A stretch of DNA of 64,000 bases, taken from assembly GCA_947095585.1 (NCBI GenBank), contig OX352763.1:24539462-24603461 (forward strand), in the 5' to 3' direction. Shown piece by piece: positions 10,521-21,113 of the stretch. A program made the position numbers and the translations under genes. A model generated the notes under the pieces. It saw only the letters and a program-made list of their open reading frames with translations, ran no database searches and was not told the DNA's origin. Positions within the stretch are counted from its first letter, which is position 1, and each line of letters starts with the position of its first letter. The DNA is from Nephrocerus scutellatus. Lineage: Eukaryota; Arthropoda; Insecta; Diptera; Pipunculidae.

Positions 10521-11682
10521 GAGGAAAACTAAAATGCAAAAATTTCCTACGGTAGGAATTAAAAAAACTCGTTACGCTTAGTAAGATCTGAAATTTTGGA
10601 GTAACAAGGTTTTCTTATTACGCCGACGATTTGTCATCTTACCCTAACATTAATATCGAATCTTTAGGCTTTTATTGAGGTTTTCTTTTTATGCGTTAGT
10701 CTTTACGTTTTCTTTGGTAATCCACGTGGTGGATGGTGCGTACCCACGTCCGTATTCACATCGCATACTCCTTAAGCCGGGGGAGAATCAAGAGCGGTAA
10801 AAATAAGTCGACCACTACACCACACAGATAGCAAATGAAGCATTGATTTTTTCCAATTTGTTTTTTTCTCATGTCTTTCCTATTTGCCGAGTGTCTTTTA
10901 TGCTTTGTACACTCGCCGCTGGTTATCTATCCATCAATTTTGATTACTACATTGCGGGGTTTCCACTGTTTGGTGTATCTGCTAAAGACAAAATTTGTAT
11001 CTATTCAAATAAATCATTCTCAGTTTGGATTCGCTTAGTTCCCAATCAGTGATTTTATAGTTAATTGTCATTAATGAATAATTACGTACAGTTTAATTAG
11101 AAAATCTTGGTAGCCCTTTGTGTTTTTGTGGAACAAAATTGAGAAGTAACTTGCATGCATAAGAGAAACACTATGCTACTATATATAAATATCACATAAA
11201 GTTAAAAATGTACTTTGTAAATTATTTATAATAAATATATTCGTAAATACCCGTGCATTTGATACTGCAATTGCTGCACAATGACGTGCGCTAAGCAAAT
11301 CACTCGCCGTTGAGTGGAGAGCGCATCATACATACTCGGCCTTTACTTGATTGCCACCTAATCAACGAGAGGATACGTAAAGGATTTACCAACGGAATAG
11401 TTTCCTGCTTTTTGCTGAACGAAATGTGAGTAATAACTTTTTATTTTACAATCTCAGTATCTTCTTCTTACGTATACCAATAACCTCAATTAGATATAGA
11501 ATAAATAATGAGAACCAATATGGTGATTTATAAGTATACTAATACTAATAGCTTGTAAGTTTTGCATCATTTTTTTAATAGCCATAGAATTGAACGGTTA
11601 AATGGAATAAATAGTTTAAAAAAAATGTTCGTCGAAAACGAGAGACCAATACCTTGGTAGGTAAAAAGTACAGTGATATAAG
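10521..11682. other. No recognisable gene
   Basis: Unclassified sequence between two element remnants. The first 300 bases have mixed composition and could be the 5' part of the Family B element. The remainder is AT-rich. No confident repeat or coding match. Confidence 0.35.
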
Positions 11683-12470
11683 GGTTGTTTGATAAGTCAG
11701 TGAGTTTTGGAATACACGATATTTTTTCGTCAAAAAAGCTTATTATTTCTCAACATAGTCTCGATACATTTAGTCCAGCGTTTTTACAATATTTTTATTT
11801 CTTCCAAATGATAGGTTTTCTCAAGGCCCTCAAAATAGGCGTTTATTTCAGTGATAACCTTTTCGTTAGATCCGCCCCGACATTTCTTCGGGTTTGAAAA
11901 CAGAAAATAGTCGCAGGGGGCTAAATCTGAAGAATATGCTGGATGGGGTAGCAGCTCATAGGCCATTTTATAGATTTTTGCCATGGTGACACCCACGTGT
12001 ACCTACACCCGTGCATTGTCTTGATGGAACAGCACTTTTTTCTTCGACAAATGGGATTGCTTTGTTTAACATCGAATCTATCGAAAAGCTCTGAATAATA
12101 TTCGCCGGTGATCGTTTTACCCTTTTCAAGGTAATTGATGTAAATGAGACCACGTGCATACTAAAAAACTGTGGCCATGACCTTGTTGACCGACAGACCA
12201 ACCTTTGCCTTCTTTGGTGCAAGTTTTCCCGGAGAAACCCACTGTCTTGATTGTTCCTTGGTCTCTGGTGTGTTGTGATGGATCCATGTTTTGTCTCGTT
12301 CGGATTGCGGCTAAACTTCGTCAAACACTTCTTGGAAGTGGTCACACATGAAATTCACTTTTTTCCAATTTTCGTTAAAATTCACGAGGTTGTCTCCTTT
12401 CAATGGCTGTCAAACACAAACTTAATGACGCAGCTTGCTTACAGCTTGACAGTAGTCTATTCATAGGTGG
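11683..12470 (-). mobile_element. Mariner element, transposase middle and C-terminus, deleted N-terminus
   Basis: The minus strand encodes, in at least two frames, the second half of a mariner transposase: RDKTWIHHNTPETKEQ-like block (about 12240-12310), SANKVMATVF-like and the DYLEKGKTI-like region, then YELLPHPAYSSDLAPCDYF (the motif around the third catalytic Asp, 11880-11960), INAYFEGLEKTYH and a KRWTKC terminus. The element ends at AAGGGTTGTTTGATAAGTC near 11683, which looks like its TIR. I could not find the matching inverted end near 12470; upstream there is only a 5' UTR-like stretch joined straight to the middle of the protein, so the DNA-binding domain has been lost. Inactive. Confidence 0.85.
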
Positions 12471-12539
12471 CAGTTGATGGGAGCAGTGTTGCATTTAAAG
12501 TTATTGCGCTCACTTATGAATTATCCAACAACCCCAACA

Positions 12540-13030
12540 ACCCTCATAATGTGTGGTGCTACGTCTTTGTGTCGCTACCTTGTCTATTTTTTTACCATTT
12601 TCACTAAGGTATTTAGGAAAGAGAGAGGACATGTCGATGTACATGCATCTTGAATGCCTGTAGATAATATTGATGTGGGAATACAGAGCTTGGTAAAACA
12701 AACCACATTCGTGTTGTACGACTAAAGAAAGAGTCTCTATACTTAACAGTACGACCGAAGATAGGCTTGAGGATAAACTGATGAGCATTTAGAGCGCCGT
12801 GAGTATTGCGTCTGAATTCAAGTAGAGGTGGCATGCAACTGGCTATTTCTCTTGAGCACCGCTGGTGGAAGAATCAATAAAACAGTGTCAAGCAGGAAAC
12901 GTTCCTGCGGTGTTCGAGCAAATCTATGGAAGTAGATATGTTTGCGTCACCGATAAGTCTTATTCTGTCCAGCAGATGCAAGGTGGTCTTAGGTGCATCA
13001 GACATGACAGTTATACTCAAGTTAAGGGCG
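12540..13030 (-). mobile_element. Family J LINE, C-terminal fragment
   Basis: Minus-strand pieces in two frames match the end of Family J: APKTTLHLLDRIRLIGDANI and LEHRRNVSCLTLFY (12874-13000), then MPPLLEFRRNTHGALNAH, GRTVKYRDSFFSRTTRMW and VFPHQYYLQAFKMHVHRH (12613-12834). These align with 37490-37890 of the best copy. The RT domain is absent, so this is a 5'-truncated, frameshifted copy. Confidence 0.88.
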
Positions 13031-13043
13031 AATAAATGCCTTG

Positions 13044-13079
13044 TAGATAGTAGCCAGTAGTAGCTAGTAGTAGTAGTAG
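13044..13079. repeat. (TAG)n microsatellite
   Basis: A run of TAG/AGT units (GTAGCCAGTAGTAGCTAGTAG and onward) at the junction between two oppositely oriented LINE fragments. Confidence 0.8.
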
Positions 13080-13560
13080 AGTGGAAGAAGGGAATGATTG
13101 TCAAGCTCCCTAAAAAAGGTAGTCTTATGGAGGGGCATTTGCGTTCTTCCTGCAGTTGCAAAGGTAATAGCCAAAGTAGTACTTGAGCGAATTAAGGAAC
13201 ATCTGGAAGATACACTCGATGCCGAACAAGCAGGTTTCCGTACTGGATCCTCATGTGTAGACTACATCAACAACCTGCGGATCATTATTGAACAGTGCGT
13301 TGCATTCCGGTCACCACTGCACCTGCTGTCCATAGATTTTGAAAAGGCGTTTGACAGTGTCAAGAGACAGTTTATCTGGCTCGAATTGCGCAGGAGAGGT
13401 ATACCCGATAAACTAATAGCTATTATTAAAGGAACCTATGATGGCTCTAAATGCCATGTGCTGCATAGAGGAAAGCTGCCAGAGGAATTCGAGATCCTGA
13501 GTGGGGTACTACAAGGTTGCATTCTATCGCCGATACTCTTTTTGCGATGTGCTTCGCACA
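13080..13560 (+). mobile_element. Family R (RTE-like) LINE, RT finger-palm fragment
   Basis: Plus-strand codons read EWKKGMIVKLPKKGSLM (13081-13130), then after a frameshift WRGICVLPAVAKVIAKVVL, EQAGFRTGSSCVDYINNLR, SIDFEKAFDSVKRQFIWL (first catalytic Asp) and SGVLQGCILSPILFL (13490-13545). The similarity stops just before the YADD motif, where unrelated sequence begins. The same family continues the pattern seen at 27036-29090 and 51200-52125, whose EWKKGMIV block is nearly the same. Truncated at both ends. Confidence 0.85.
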
Positions 13561-13679
13561 GCTTTATCTCCTGGAAACGAAGGTTATGGTTATTTTTGGT
13601 ATGCAGTATGTACATTGCGATTTATCTTAGGATTCGAATTCTATTATATGCGCTGCTAACTACTTTTCGTAAAATTACA

Positions 13680-15810
13680 CCCACCTTAATTCTGTTCGTC
13701 CCGAACAGATTCAGCAAACTCCTTCTGATGTTGTACCTTGTCAATCAGTCGATGTGAACAACTTTCATTTTACATCTGGGGCTTTGTTGGATCCGATATA
13801 CTATCATTTATCCTCTTAATGATCTCGTAAGAGCATTCACAACTTTGCTGTAATTTTGGAGATTTACCTTTTCTTCTTTTGGGATTGTAAACCAAGACCA
13901 AATCTACTTCTTGAAATCCTCCACAGTTTGCAGGTAGGTCATATCGCTTTTCCATCCTGTTGTTGGCATCCACTCCTCCTGCTCCACTCCTTACTGCAGC
14001 ATGAACAGCGATCATCCTCTGTCTTGGATCACCAACGTAGTTCTCCTTTGGCTCTACTGGTGGTGATCCAAATTTAATGTCGCATGGTAGGCGAAGCTCT
14101 TTGCCAAATACAATCATTGCTGTAGCGTTTTTAGTCGTGTTATGGACAGCGCTAGGATAACCCATCATAAACAACGGTATACAATGATCGCATTCATCTT
14201 GGTTGGCATCAACTTCTTTCCGCAGATGCTCTTCCAGCGTTCTGTTGAACCTTTCGACAATTCCGTCTGACTGTGGATGTAACGGAGTAGTCCTCGTTTT
14301 CTTGATGTTGAGTACTTGGCACAGCTCTTGAAAGACTAGCGATTCGAAATTTCGTCCTTGATCGGAATGTAGTTTCAGTGGTACTCCAAATCTGCATATC
14401 CAATTGTCCACGAATTCCCTAGCCACCGTGCTAGCTTCCTGGCTTGCGATGGGATATGCTTCTGCCCGTTTACTGAAGTAATCAATGCACACGAGTATAC
14501 AACGATTTCCATCTCTTGTTGCCGGTTATGGATCAGCTATGTCCATTGCCACCCGCTCAAATGCTTGCTGCGCACCTCTCACACGTACGACACAAGTCTT
14601 TCACATCTCTACTGCAATTGACTCAATAGAATCGATTCCTTACTTTATCTTGAGTTTTGTTAACGCCCAAATGTGCCCCTGATGTACCACCATGTAATTC
14701 TTGCAGGACTTCTTTGATCCGGTTTGTTGGTAGCACAATCTGTGATTTTGTGCTTCAACCATCAGCCGATTCCCATCGCCTTACCAGTAGTCCATCTTTC
14801 AATTGAGCCCAGTAACTTTTTATTGTAGGACTTGCTGTTGCAATCTCGTGCCAATCCGGTCGTTCACCTTGCTCCATCTTCTTGATAAGTGTTTCCGCCT
14901 TTTGTTGCTTAGTAAGTGGTAATCGTCTTGGCGCCTGTCGAATTGGAAAAGCATTTCCTGTTTCGATTCGATGTCGCACTATATTGGTTTTATCCATGTC
15001 GGCAAATGGATCTAGCGCCTTTTCTGCTGCTTGTTGCTGTGCTGCTGGAAGATGTTTACACAGCGAACGAATTATCTGCTTCTTTTCTAGATCTAGTGGC
15101 GTATTCTTTACCTTTACAGGCTGGCAGTTTGCGATGCAGCTTACTCCCTGAGTATTGCCAATGACTTTCATCACTGGTATCTTGGGCTGGAGATTCACTA
15201 GAGTTCTTCCGCATAATAGTCCGTTCTTGTTTAAATTGGTTGGCTCCACTATTCCTACTCTACTCTCTCCAAGATCACCGTTCACCTTGCCATAAATGAT
15301 TTTCTTGCACATCGGTGGTATCTCCACTTTTCTTCAGTAATGATTCTTAGCCCACCAATCTGGTTGTCGTGTATTTGCAGGGGTACTTCCACATTGTGCC
15401 ATTTCAACCGTGGTTCTTCAGATCAAGGGACATCTCGTGCTTTGTCATGAAATCCAAGATCAATATGCATTTATCTGTAATGCTGGCAACAATAAACCGA
15501 TGAGAAAACCGTATTCCTCCAAACATGAGACTACTTGCTTGCTGCAGCTTCATCTGTCGCTGTCCTCGAAAATAGAAATACCTTTTCCACTTCACCTTTG
15601 GACACCACCTTGGGATCTTGAAGCTCCTGCATCAAAGGTAAACGTACACACCACCACTAACAACCAAGCTGTTGCTGTCCTTTCCAAGTTTGGCAATGTT
15701 CACTGTGACCTTTGGGCTCTCTCCTCTCTTCACCATCTTACTGGTAAAGCTGGTGTAACATAGTTTTTCTGGTATGCAGCTTCGAGGTAAGCTGGCTGCT
15801 TAAAAAATAT
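13680..15810 (-). mobile_element. Ty3/gypsy LTR retrotransposon pol remnant, RT core deleted
   Basis: From 15810 down, the minus strand gives, with frame changes: a protease active-site-like TFDAGASRS (about 15615-15640; the usual DTG is changed) and the protease C-terminal region ending ILDFMTKHEMSLDLK (15404-15595); the start of RT with RHRIETGNAFPIRQAPRRLP (14755-15327), which jumps directly into the post-RNase H linker WAQLKDGLLVRRWES; an HHCC integrase zinc domain (LHGGTSGAHLGVNK, then CRTCERCAA, with stops, about 14540-14740); and a long integrase core (13770-14492) with FSKRAEAYPI, LHSDQGRNFES, HPQSDGIVERFNRTLEEH and a C-terminal KLQQSCECSYEIIKRIND. The RT/RNase H catalytic region is deleted. 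No gag or env was recognised. A purine tract followed by TGTAATTTT near 13679 could start a 3' LTR. This is an old degraded copy. Confidence 0.9.
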
Positions 15811-16500
15811 AAATTAAAAAAAAGCTCTTTCGTGTTTGATTGATGTTGTCACGACTACCAGCAGCACACATGCTAATTACCTGCCAGACTTTTTGGCGCT
15901 GTGTAAATTATGTAACTTTTTGTATATATTCCAAGTAGAACAATTCTCAAAGTAAATAAAATCAAATTAGTTTCCAATTTTCTCAGACCCCCAAGATTCG
16001 CAGCGCTGTATAAATATTCCCTCCTGTGCAATCGCTGATAAGAGATAACAGCGACAGAAGTGCTACAGCTCTATTTGCTCGTCGCCGGTCTGTTTTTTTG
16101 GTCGTTCTTTCCAAACATTTCCCCGTCCCGTCATCCGTAACAATGTGGACTTATCGCACGTACATTTATAGCGCTACCGCCTTTAGTCTCTCGCATTGTT
16201 GTTACACGGCAAATATTTACTTAGATGCGCACAAAGTCGTGTGATGACTTGAATTTAGCCGTAAACTATGTGGTGTTTAGGTAAATACGAGTAAAGTTTT
16301 TTAAATCTGAGCGTATTAGGTATGAAATTTCTATTTTCTTGTCAATCAAAAAATCCGTTCCTGTTCTTGCAGAGTAAAAGCTCAAAAAGTAGTAGATTGT
16401 GATTGTCTTTTTGTGATAGTAGCGGTCACCTTCCAAGTGCTGCACACATACAACAGCACTGATTCAACATTTAAACGGAACAGTCGCAGCTTGGTGCTTT
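15811..16500. other. Non-coding stretch beside the gypsy remnant; possible LTR or leader
   Basis: No coding match. On the minus strand a TGTTACGGATGACGGGACGG start at about 16150 resembles the beginning of gypsy-type LTRs, followed at lower coordinates by a TATA-like TTTATACAGC. I could not find a second copy of this sequence on the other side of the pol remnant, so the LTR reading is only a possibility. Confidence 0.3.
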
Positions 16501-16860
16501 AGCTGATCGTATTGCTTCGCCATATTATAGACATCATTCCAATATGTAAAGTCCATCCAATTCTGGTCAAAAATAGTCTTCCAAAAATGAACTTCATAGC
16601 CGAAGATGACTTTTCAATGAAATTCAGGATTTTATTCGAACTTTTGCAGCGCCAAATCGGAGAAATGGCGGCGCTTCAAATGATGAAGTGGCTTCAGTTC
16701 TTGAGCTGATTTAATATCGTAAGGGTGTAAGCCAATATTTTTAATTTCGCCACAATATGGATTGACAGATTTGCAATTCCTGTGAACTGCCTGGAATCGA
16801 CTGATTTGGCTCATTTCGCACTGAATCATTTACGGTTGTGATATTTGCGGTACTTAGACC
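16500..16860 (-). mobile_element. IS630/Tc-type transposase fragment
   Basis: Minus-strand codons around 16640-16740 read LHPYDIKSAQELKPLHHLKR, RHFSDLAL and, after a stop, NPEFH.KVIFGYEVHFW, which matches the region of insect IS630-like transposases that leads to the second catalytic residue (usual form S-DEAHFW; here the acidic residue context is GYEVHFW). Only this central part survives, with a stop after LQKFE. A complementary later part of the same transposase type is at 58250-58589. Confidence 0.7.
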
Positions 16861-17149
16861 GGCGCGTTGTCTTACTGGCACAGGAACATTCAATAGTGAA
16901 TATCTTGACTCGAATTTATCTACTACTAGATTTTCCCGGGCGCTTTGCTACTCGCACACATGAACACATGCCTTTCTCTTATCATAGCGAGGTGTGGGTT
17001 ATACTATAGCTTCTAACCATAGAGAAATAAGCCCTAACTACATAGTCTTAGTCTTTCAAACAGCTCCATGCTTCAAAATTATCTTCAGTACCTTCAACGC
17101 AATTAGTTAATGCCGATCAAATAAATTTATTGTCATATTTTAATTGACT

Positions 17150-18087
17150 TTTGGAAGGCTTAAGAAACACGAGTTTGTCTGCAATCGATTTTCCGCCTAT
17201 CAACGAACGGGTGGTTTTCATACCCAAAGCCATGAATCAGCAAAGGATTTTAGGCCTCTCAGTCTCTCATCGTTCTTGCTAAAGGCTCTAGAGTGAATTC
17301 TAGATCATCATATCAGGAAACGATTTGAAGTCCCACAAGCATCGAACACACATATCTCAAGGTCCAAAGAAATCGCACTTCATGAGGTAGTGCGAACGGT
17401 TGAGCACATGATTAATTACGAGCAGTTTACGCTAGCCACCTTTATAGATATAGAAGGGGCCTTCAACAATGTTCATTAAGGAAGCTCTGACCCAGTAAGG
17501 AGTGGAATCCTTTCTTACGCAATTGATCATATCCATGCTTGTTAGCAGGATTATACATGCCAACCTTGGCAGTTGTAACATTACCAAACGAGTCGACAGA
17601 GGCACTCCCCAAGGAGGGGTAATCTTTCCCTTACTGTGGCTATGGTTATTAACAAAATGCTAATAAAACTTGAAGAGGATAGGACGAAGGTAGCTGCGTA
17701 CGCAGGTGGCGTGGTGATACTGCTATCAGACTAGCATCTTTTCGTGATCAGTGAAGTTATGGAAAGGGCCCTGAGTTAAGTCAGACCCTGGGCAACAAGC
17801 TTTGGCCTTGGAGTCAACCCTGGGAAAACTTAAATGGTACTATTCAACACTAAATTCAAATTGCGGCCTTTATCCATCCAAAACTAAAGGGGAAAAGTCT
17901 CAGCCTTAACCCCAGTGCCAAATATCTCGGAGTAATCTTGGATAGGAAGCTTAGCTGGAAGGTTAACATAGAGAACATGGCCAAGAAAGCGTGCGTGGCG
18001 GCCTTCTATGCCAGCAATAAAACCATCGGCAGGATAAGGGGTCTTCAACTTGCTCTCTGGCTGTACACAACTGTCTTGCCTAAACAC
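17150..18087 (+). mobile_element. Family L (LOA/I-like) LINE, RT domain pseudogene
   Basis: Plus-strand pieces match an RT: VVFIPKAMNQQRILGLSV-like opening, TFIDIEGAFNNVH (palm motif A, about 17440-17480), RGTPQGG-like motif B (about 17600), VAAYAGGVVILLSD (motif C region; the usual YADD is changed to YAGG), GLGVNPGKT and the thumb region SAKYLGVILDRKLSWKVNIE through IGRIRGLQLALWLYTTVLPK (17900-18087). Many stops and frameshifts. The reading is cut at 18088 by a ~116-bp repeat and continues at 18204. Confidence 0.85.
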
Positions 18088-18203
18088 TTCATGTTTTGTG
18101 GAAGTAAACTTTAAAGGCTGTCTAGTACGCGTCCGGCTATTTTTTAAATACTCAGTAAGCGTTGTTGTGCATATCGCTTTTGTAAATGTAAGTTCTGGAC
18201 AGG
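18088..18203 (+). repeat. ~116-bp repeat Z, copy 1, inserted in Family L
   Basis: CTTCATGTTTTGTGGAAGTA through AGTTCT, nearly the same as 19224-19342. In this copy it interrupts the Family L coding sequence: before it comes TTVLPK, after it the expected WPAMKRKYNATNLSRIERS. There are no obvious terminal inverted repeats; the first 18 bases can form a CTTC/GAAG stem. Confidence 0.75.
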
Positions 18204-18565
18204 TGGCCAGCGATGAAGAGGAAGTATAATGCCACCAATCTTAGCAGAATAGAGCGATCAGCAGCAGGTCGGCATCGCAGGAGCTCTACGATCCTGTCCG
18301 ACTGACGACCTTAACACCATTTTGCACCTATTACCTCCTGACATATTTATCAAGTATGTTGCGACGTGCACTGCAGTACGATTCAGAGAATCTGCGTGGT
18401 TTGTTACTAGACCATACGGGCACGGTAATATACTGCAGACAGTACATAAAGTCATGATACCATCATCTACTGACTGATGCATCCCTAAATTTAGCTTCAA
18501 CCCCCCGTTCAGCGTCGAGCTTCCTACCAGGGGATAGCCAATCTGCCATAAGGGCGATTTATGCG
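18204..18565 (+). mobile_element. Family L LINE, region between RT and RNase H
   Basis: Continues the element at 17150-18087. Codons read WPAMKRKYNATNLSRIERS, then LNTILHLLPPDIFIKYVAT, AVRFRESAWFVTRPYGHGNI, and KFSFNPPFSVELPTRG-like text near 18490-18530. The last part aligns with 33340-33450 on the minus strand, which shows both are the same family. It is cut at 18566 by an inverted-repeat element before the RNase H domain. Confidence 0.8.
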
Positions 18566-18856
18566 AAGGGCCAACTATAATGGACTTGAGTTGAATTAAT
18601 TTAGGTGATCTTAACGACTCATTACATGCAATTCGTATGCTGTGACCATAATGTGCTTTTGGTCGGTTTCGTCAAATGTTCGTTAACTTACGTGTGATTA
18701 TGTCAGTGAAGTGAGACATTCGGTGCAAAAATTTGACAACTGAGAAAAATTGTTTGAAGTTGCTAAAGTTTATTATGGTTAAATTAAAGAATGAGAGAAA
18801 TTAGCGAAGTTTCATCGTGAGAATAAGCCAATTGCAGCCCATTATAGTTGGCCTTT
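18566..18856. mobile_element. MITE-like element with 18-bp TIRs
   Basis: A 291-bp unit with terminal inverted repeats AAGGGCCAACTATAATGG (18566-18583) and CCATTATAGTTGGCCTTT (18839-18856), 17 of 18 positions pairing. The inside is AT-rich and without a recognised ORF. I could not identify a target duplication, and the sequences on the two sides come from different retroelements. Superfamily unknown. Confidence 0.6.
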
Positions 18857-18865
18857 AAGGTGTCA

Positions 18866-19223
18866 GATGATTATGTAGTTTAAAGTGGTGTGCCGCAAGG
18901 CAGCATACTTTCACGAATGCTTTTTTTTGGGGTCATCAGAGGATGTTATAAGTACTGTTTTAACGACTAACAAACACAACAGCGATATACAATTGATATT
19001 GAAATCTTACCTTAAGCAGCTGGTCTACGCTGACGACATCATTTTGCATTCGCACCGAATAATTGATCTGCAAGTAATGGTGCAGAGCAGAGAAGTTGAA
19101 GTAAGCATAGTGGGACTGAGAATAAATGCAGTCAATACTAAATCTCTCAGTCTTTTCAACTACACCGTTCAATTAAACATTACAGGATAGCAGATCGATA
19201 ATGTTGATAATTTCTTCCAAAAG
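18866..19223 (+). mobile_element. Non-LTR RT fragment with YADD motif
   Basis: The plus strand reads SGVPQGSILSRMLFF (motif B, 18872-18916), then after a frameshift LKQLVYADDIILHSHRI (motif C with intact YADD, about 19010-19060) and GLRINAVNTKSLSL, followed by QIDNVDNFF. This is a palm fragment of an endonuclease-type LINE, ended by repeat Z at 19224. The family cannot be fixed from this piece. Confidence 0.75.
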
Positions 19224-19342
19224 CTTCATGTTTTGTGGAAGTAAACTTTAAAGGCTGTCTAGTACGCGTCCGGCTATTTTTTTTAAATATTCAGTAAGCG
19301 TTGTTCTGCACACCGGATTTGTAAATTTAAGTTCTTGCGGGA
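19224..19342 (+). repeat. ~116-bp repeat Z, copy 2
   Basis: Same sequence and orientation as 18088-18203, again directly joined to a LINE RT fragment. It differs mainly by extra T in the T-run and a few changes in the last third (CACACCGGATTTG versus CATATCGCTTTTG). Confidence 0.75.
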
Positions 19343-20475
19343 GTATGTTTGAGTTTGACGCGAATTTTCCCATGCAGTGTTTCCAAGGAAGGATTAACGC
19401 TAGCTGTGCGTTGTGTCACGTTTCTAAGAGTCGATCATTTCCTCTCAAAGCGTTAACAATATTTCATTAAGAATTCAAGGATTTTCCTCTGCATAAATAA
19501 ATAGCTCAACTACACAGGCACACTGAAGAATTTACACAACTAAGTTGCCTGACATGACAGATGCTAATTATTAGTGCAATAATTGTGAGATACAATGGGG
19601 TACATGTTGTTTGTAGATTACGCATATCACGAAAAGTTGTCATTTAAATTCGTGTACACCAAACAACGAACAATGTTTAATAATTTATTAACAATTTGTG
19701 TGAATTACTCTTTTATCACCTCCGACCGACCGCCGCTGCTGTGCTGGGCAGTCCGTCCTGTTAAACACAATCAAAAGCTCAAGTGTTGTTCGTGCTGTTT
19801 GATGCTTATAGCAATCCTTAATGGCACTTGAGCGAACGATGATAATGGCAAAAGGCAGGACTGCTTGTTCGAGTAAACCTGTGTGTGTGTGTGCTTTTGA
19901 ATTGTCATACCTTAGAGCGCAATGATGTTGCTCCGCCTGTCTTTGAATATGAGAATGCGATAAGCGGCCAACTGTTATTATTGACACGAAGGTGTTATTT
20001 TAGTGTCCTTCCACGTCCAGTTGCAGGCTAAACTTTACGCAGGATATCATCGTTTAAGCCAGCTACACAGCTGTTGCACACACGTTAGTGGATTCGTCGT
20101 AAATCGCCTAAAGTGTGTGCCGTTGGGTTTCTGTACGTGACACATAGTGATCCGCATCCGGACATCGTTTTTTTTAACTTAAACTTTTAGTGCACATTCT
20201 CTTTGTCATCGCCACAGTTGTCCTTTGGAGTTGTTAATGGGCAAATTGCAAAGATGAAAATAATCAATTTTGCACCACAGCAATATTACAAAAAAAGGAG
20301 CATGTCAGTTTTGACGCGCGTCTGGATTTTACTCCTTAAGAACGATATTCTTGGAATATATACAATAACCAACATCTACCGGCGAGTTTCTAACTTTTTC
20401 GGGTAAGCCTGCCTGGAGCGGGATTTCTACTCTCTAAAGACAAACAAGCAATATCAATAGAATTGCGTCTAAAAT
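19343..20475. other. No recognisable gene
   Basis: No transposon similarity recognised. Patches around 19700-19780 and 20000-20110 are less AT-rich, and a short (TG)n lies at about 19880. Short ORFs are not recognisable. Could contain host single-copy DNA. Confidence 0.35.
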
Positions 20476-20880
20476 AATTCATTAGATCAACTACGGAAGA
20501 GTGACGTCTTTACTGTGATGAGCGACCTTAACGCAAAAGTAAGCAGCGACAACAGTGATTGGGAATATGTCATGGGAAAGCATGGCCTTGGTTCTATGAA
20601 TGACAACGGAGAAAGGTTTGCTAATCTATGTTCTGATCGCAACCTAATTATTGAAGGCACCATTTTTCCCCACAAAGCCTACTGGGCCTCTCCTGATCAC
20701 ATGTACTACAACCAGATTGATCAAATCGCTATAAGCCGCAAGTGGCGAGCATCGCTGATGAACGTTAGAACCCGAAGAGCAGCCGATCTACGATTGGTAG
20801 GAACTGTTGCTCTACTAATTCATATGCATAACCAGCCATTTACCCACGTGTTTTGGCATCGACACCGTTAGGAAAAAAGA
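20476..20880 (+). mobile_element. Family R LINE, endonuclease fragment
   Basis: Plus-strand codons give LRKSDVFTVMSDLNAKVSSD (contains the D-N-A catalytic region of APE endonucleases; usual GD.NAK is SDLNAK), VMGKHGLGSMNDNGERFANL, GTIFPHK and WASPD....NQIDQIAISR, followed by SLMNVRTRRAADL. This is the apurinic-like endonuclease that in many genomes is annotated as craniofacial development protein 2-like. A few residues after FPHK are deleted and the SDHHL-type final motif is missing. Confidence 0.85.
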
Positions 20881-21113
20881 AGCCAAACGCGTAGAACTCT
20901 ATTTTCAACGTGTGCCAATTTGCCTATTTGCCCCATTGGCTAACCCATCATTAGCGTCGATGTTTGTGGTTATCATGTAGAGTTTATCTACAACGATCAA
21001 TCGTTTCTGAGTTTGTGAAGCTTCTCTCTAGCGACCCTTTCTTTTTCGCGACTAGCTCCACACCCGAAAAATCGACATCAGCAACCAAATTCAATGCTTC
21101 ATCAGATGAATTC

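Noticed and set aside
10740..10850. tRNA-like segment (GTGGTGTAGTGGTCGAC on the minus strand)
   Set aside because: It resembles an A box, but no B box follows at the right distance and no cloverleaf could be drawn.
14485..14682. 65-codon plus-strand ORF rich in Thr/Ser
   Set aside because: It is antisense to the HHCC integrase zinc domain, which reads well on the minus strand.
13856..15763. Several plus-strand ORFs across the gypsy remnant
   Set aside because: They are antisense shadows of the minus-strand integrase, protease and RT sequences.
13561..16250. A complete LTR retrotransposon with paired LTRs
   Set aside because: I could not find two matching LTR sequences on both sides of the pol remnant; the LTR-like starts at about 13679 and 16150 do not agree with each other.
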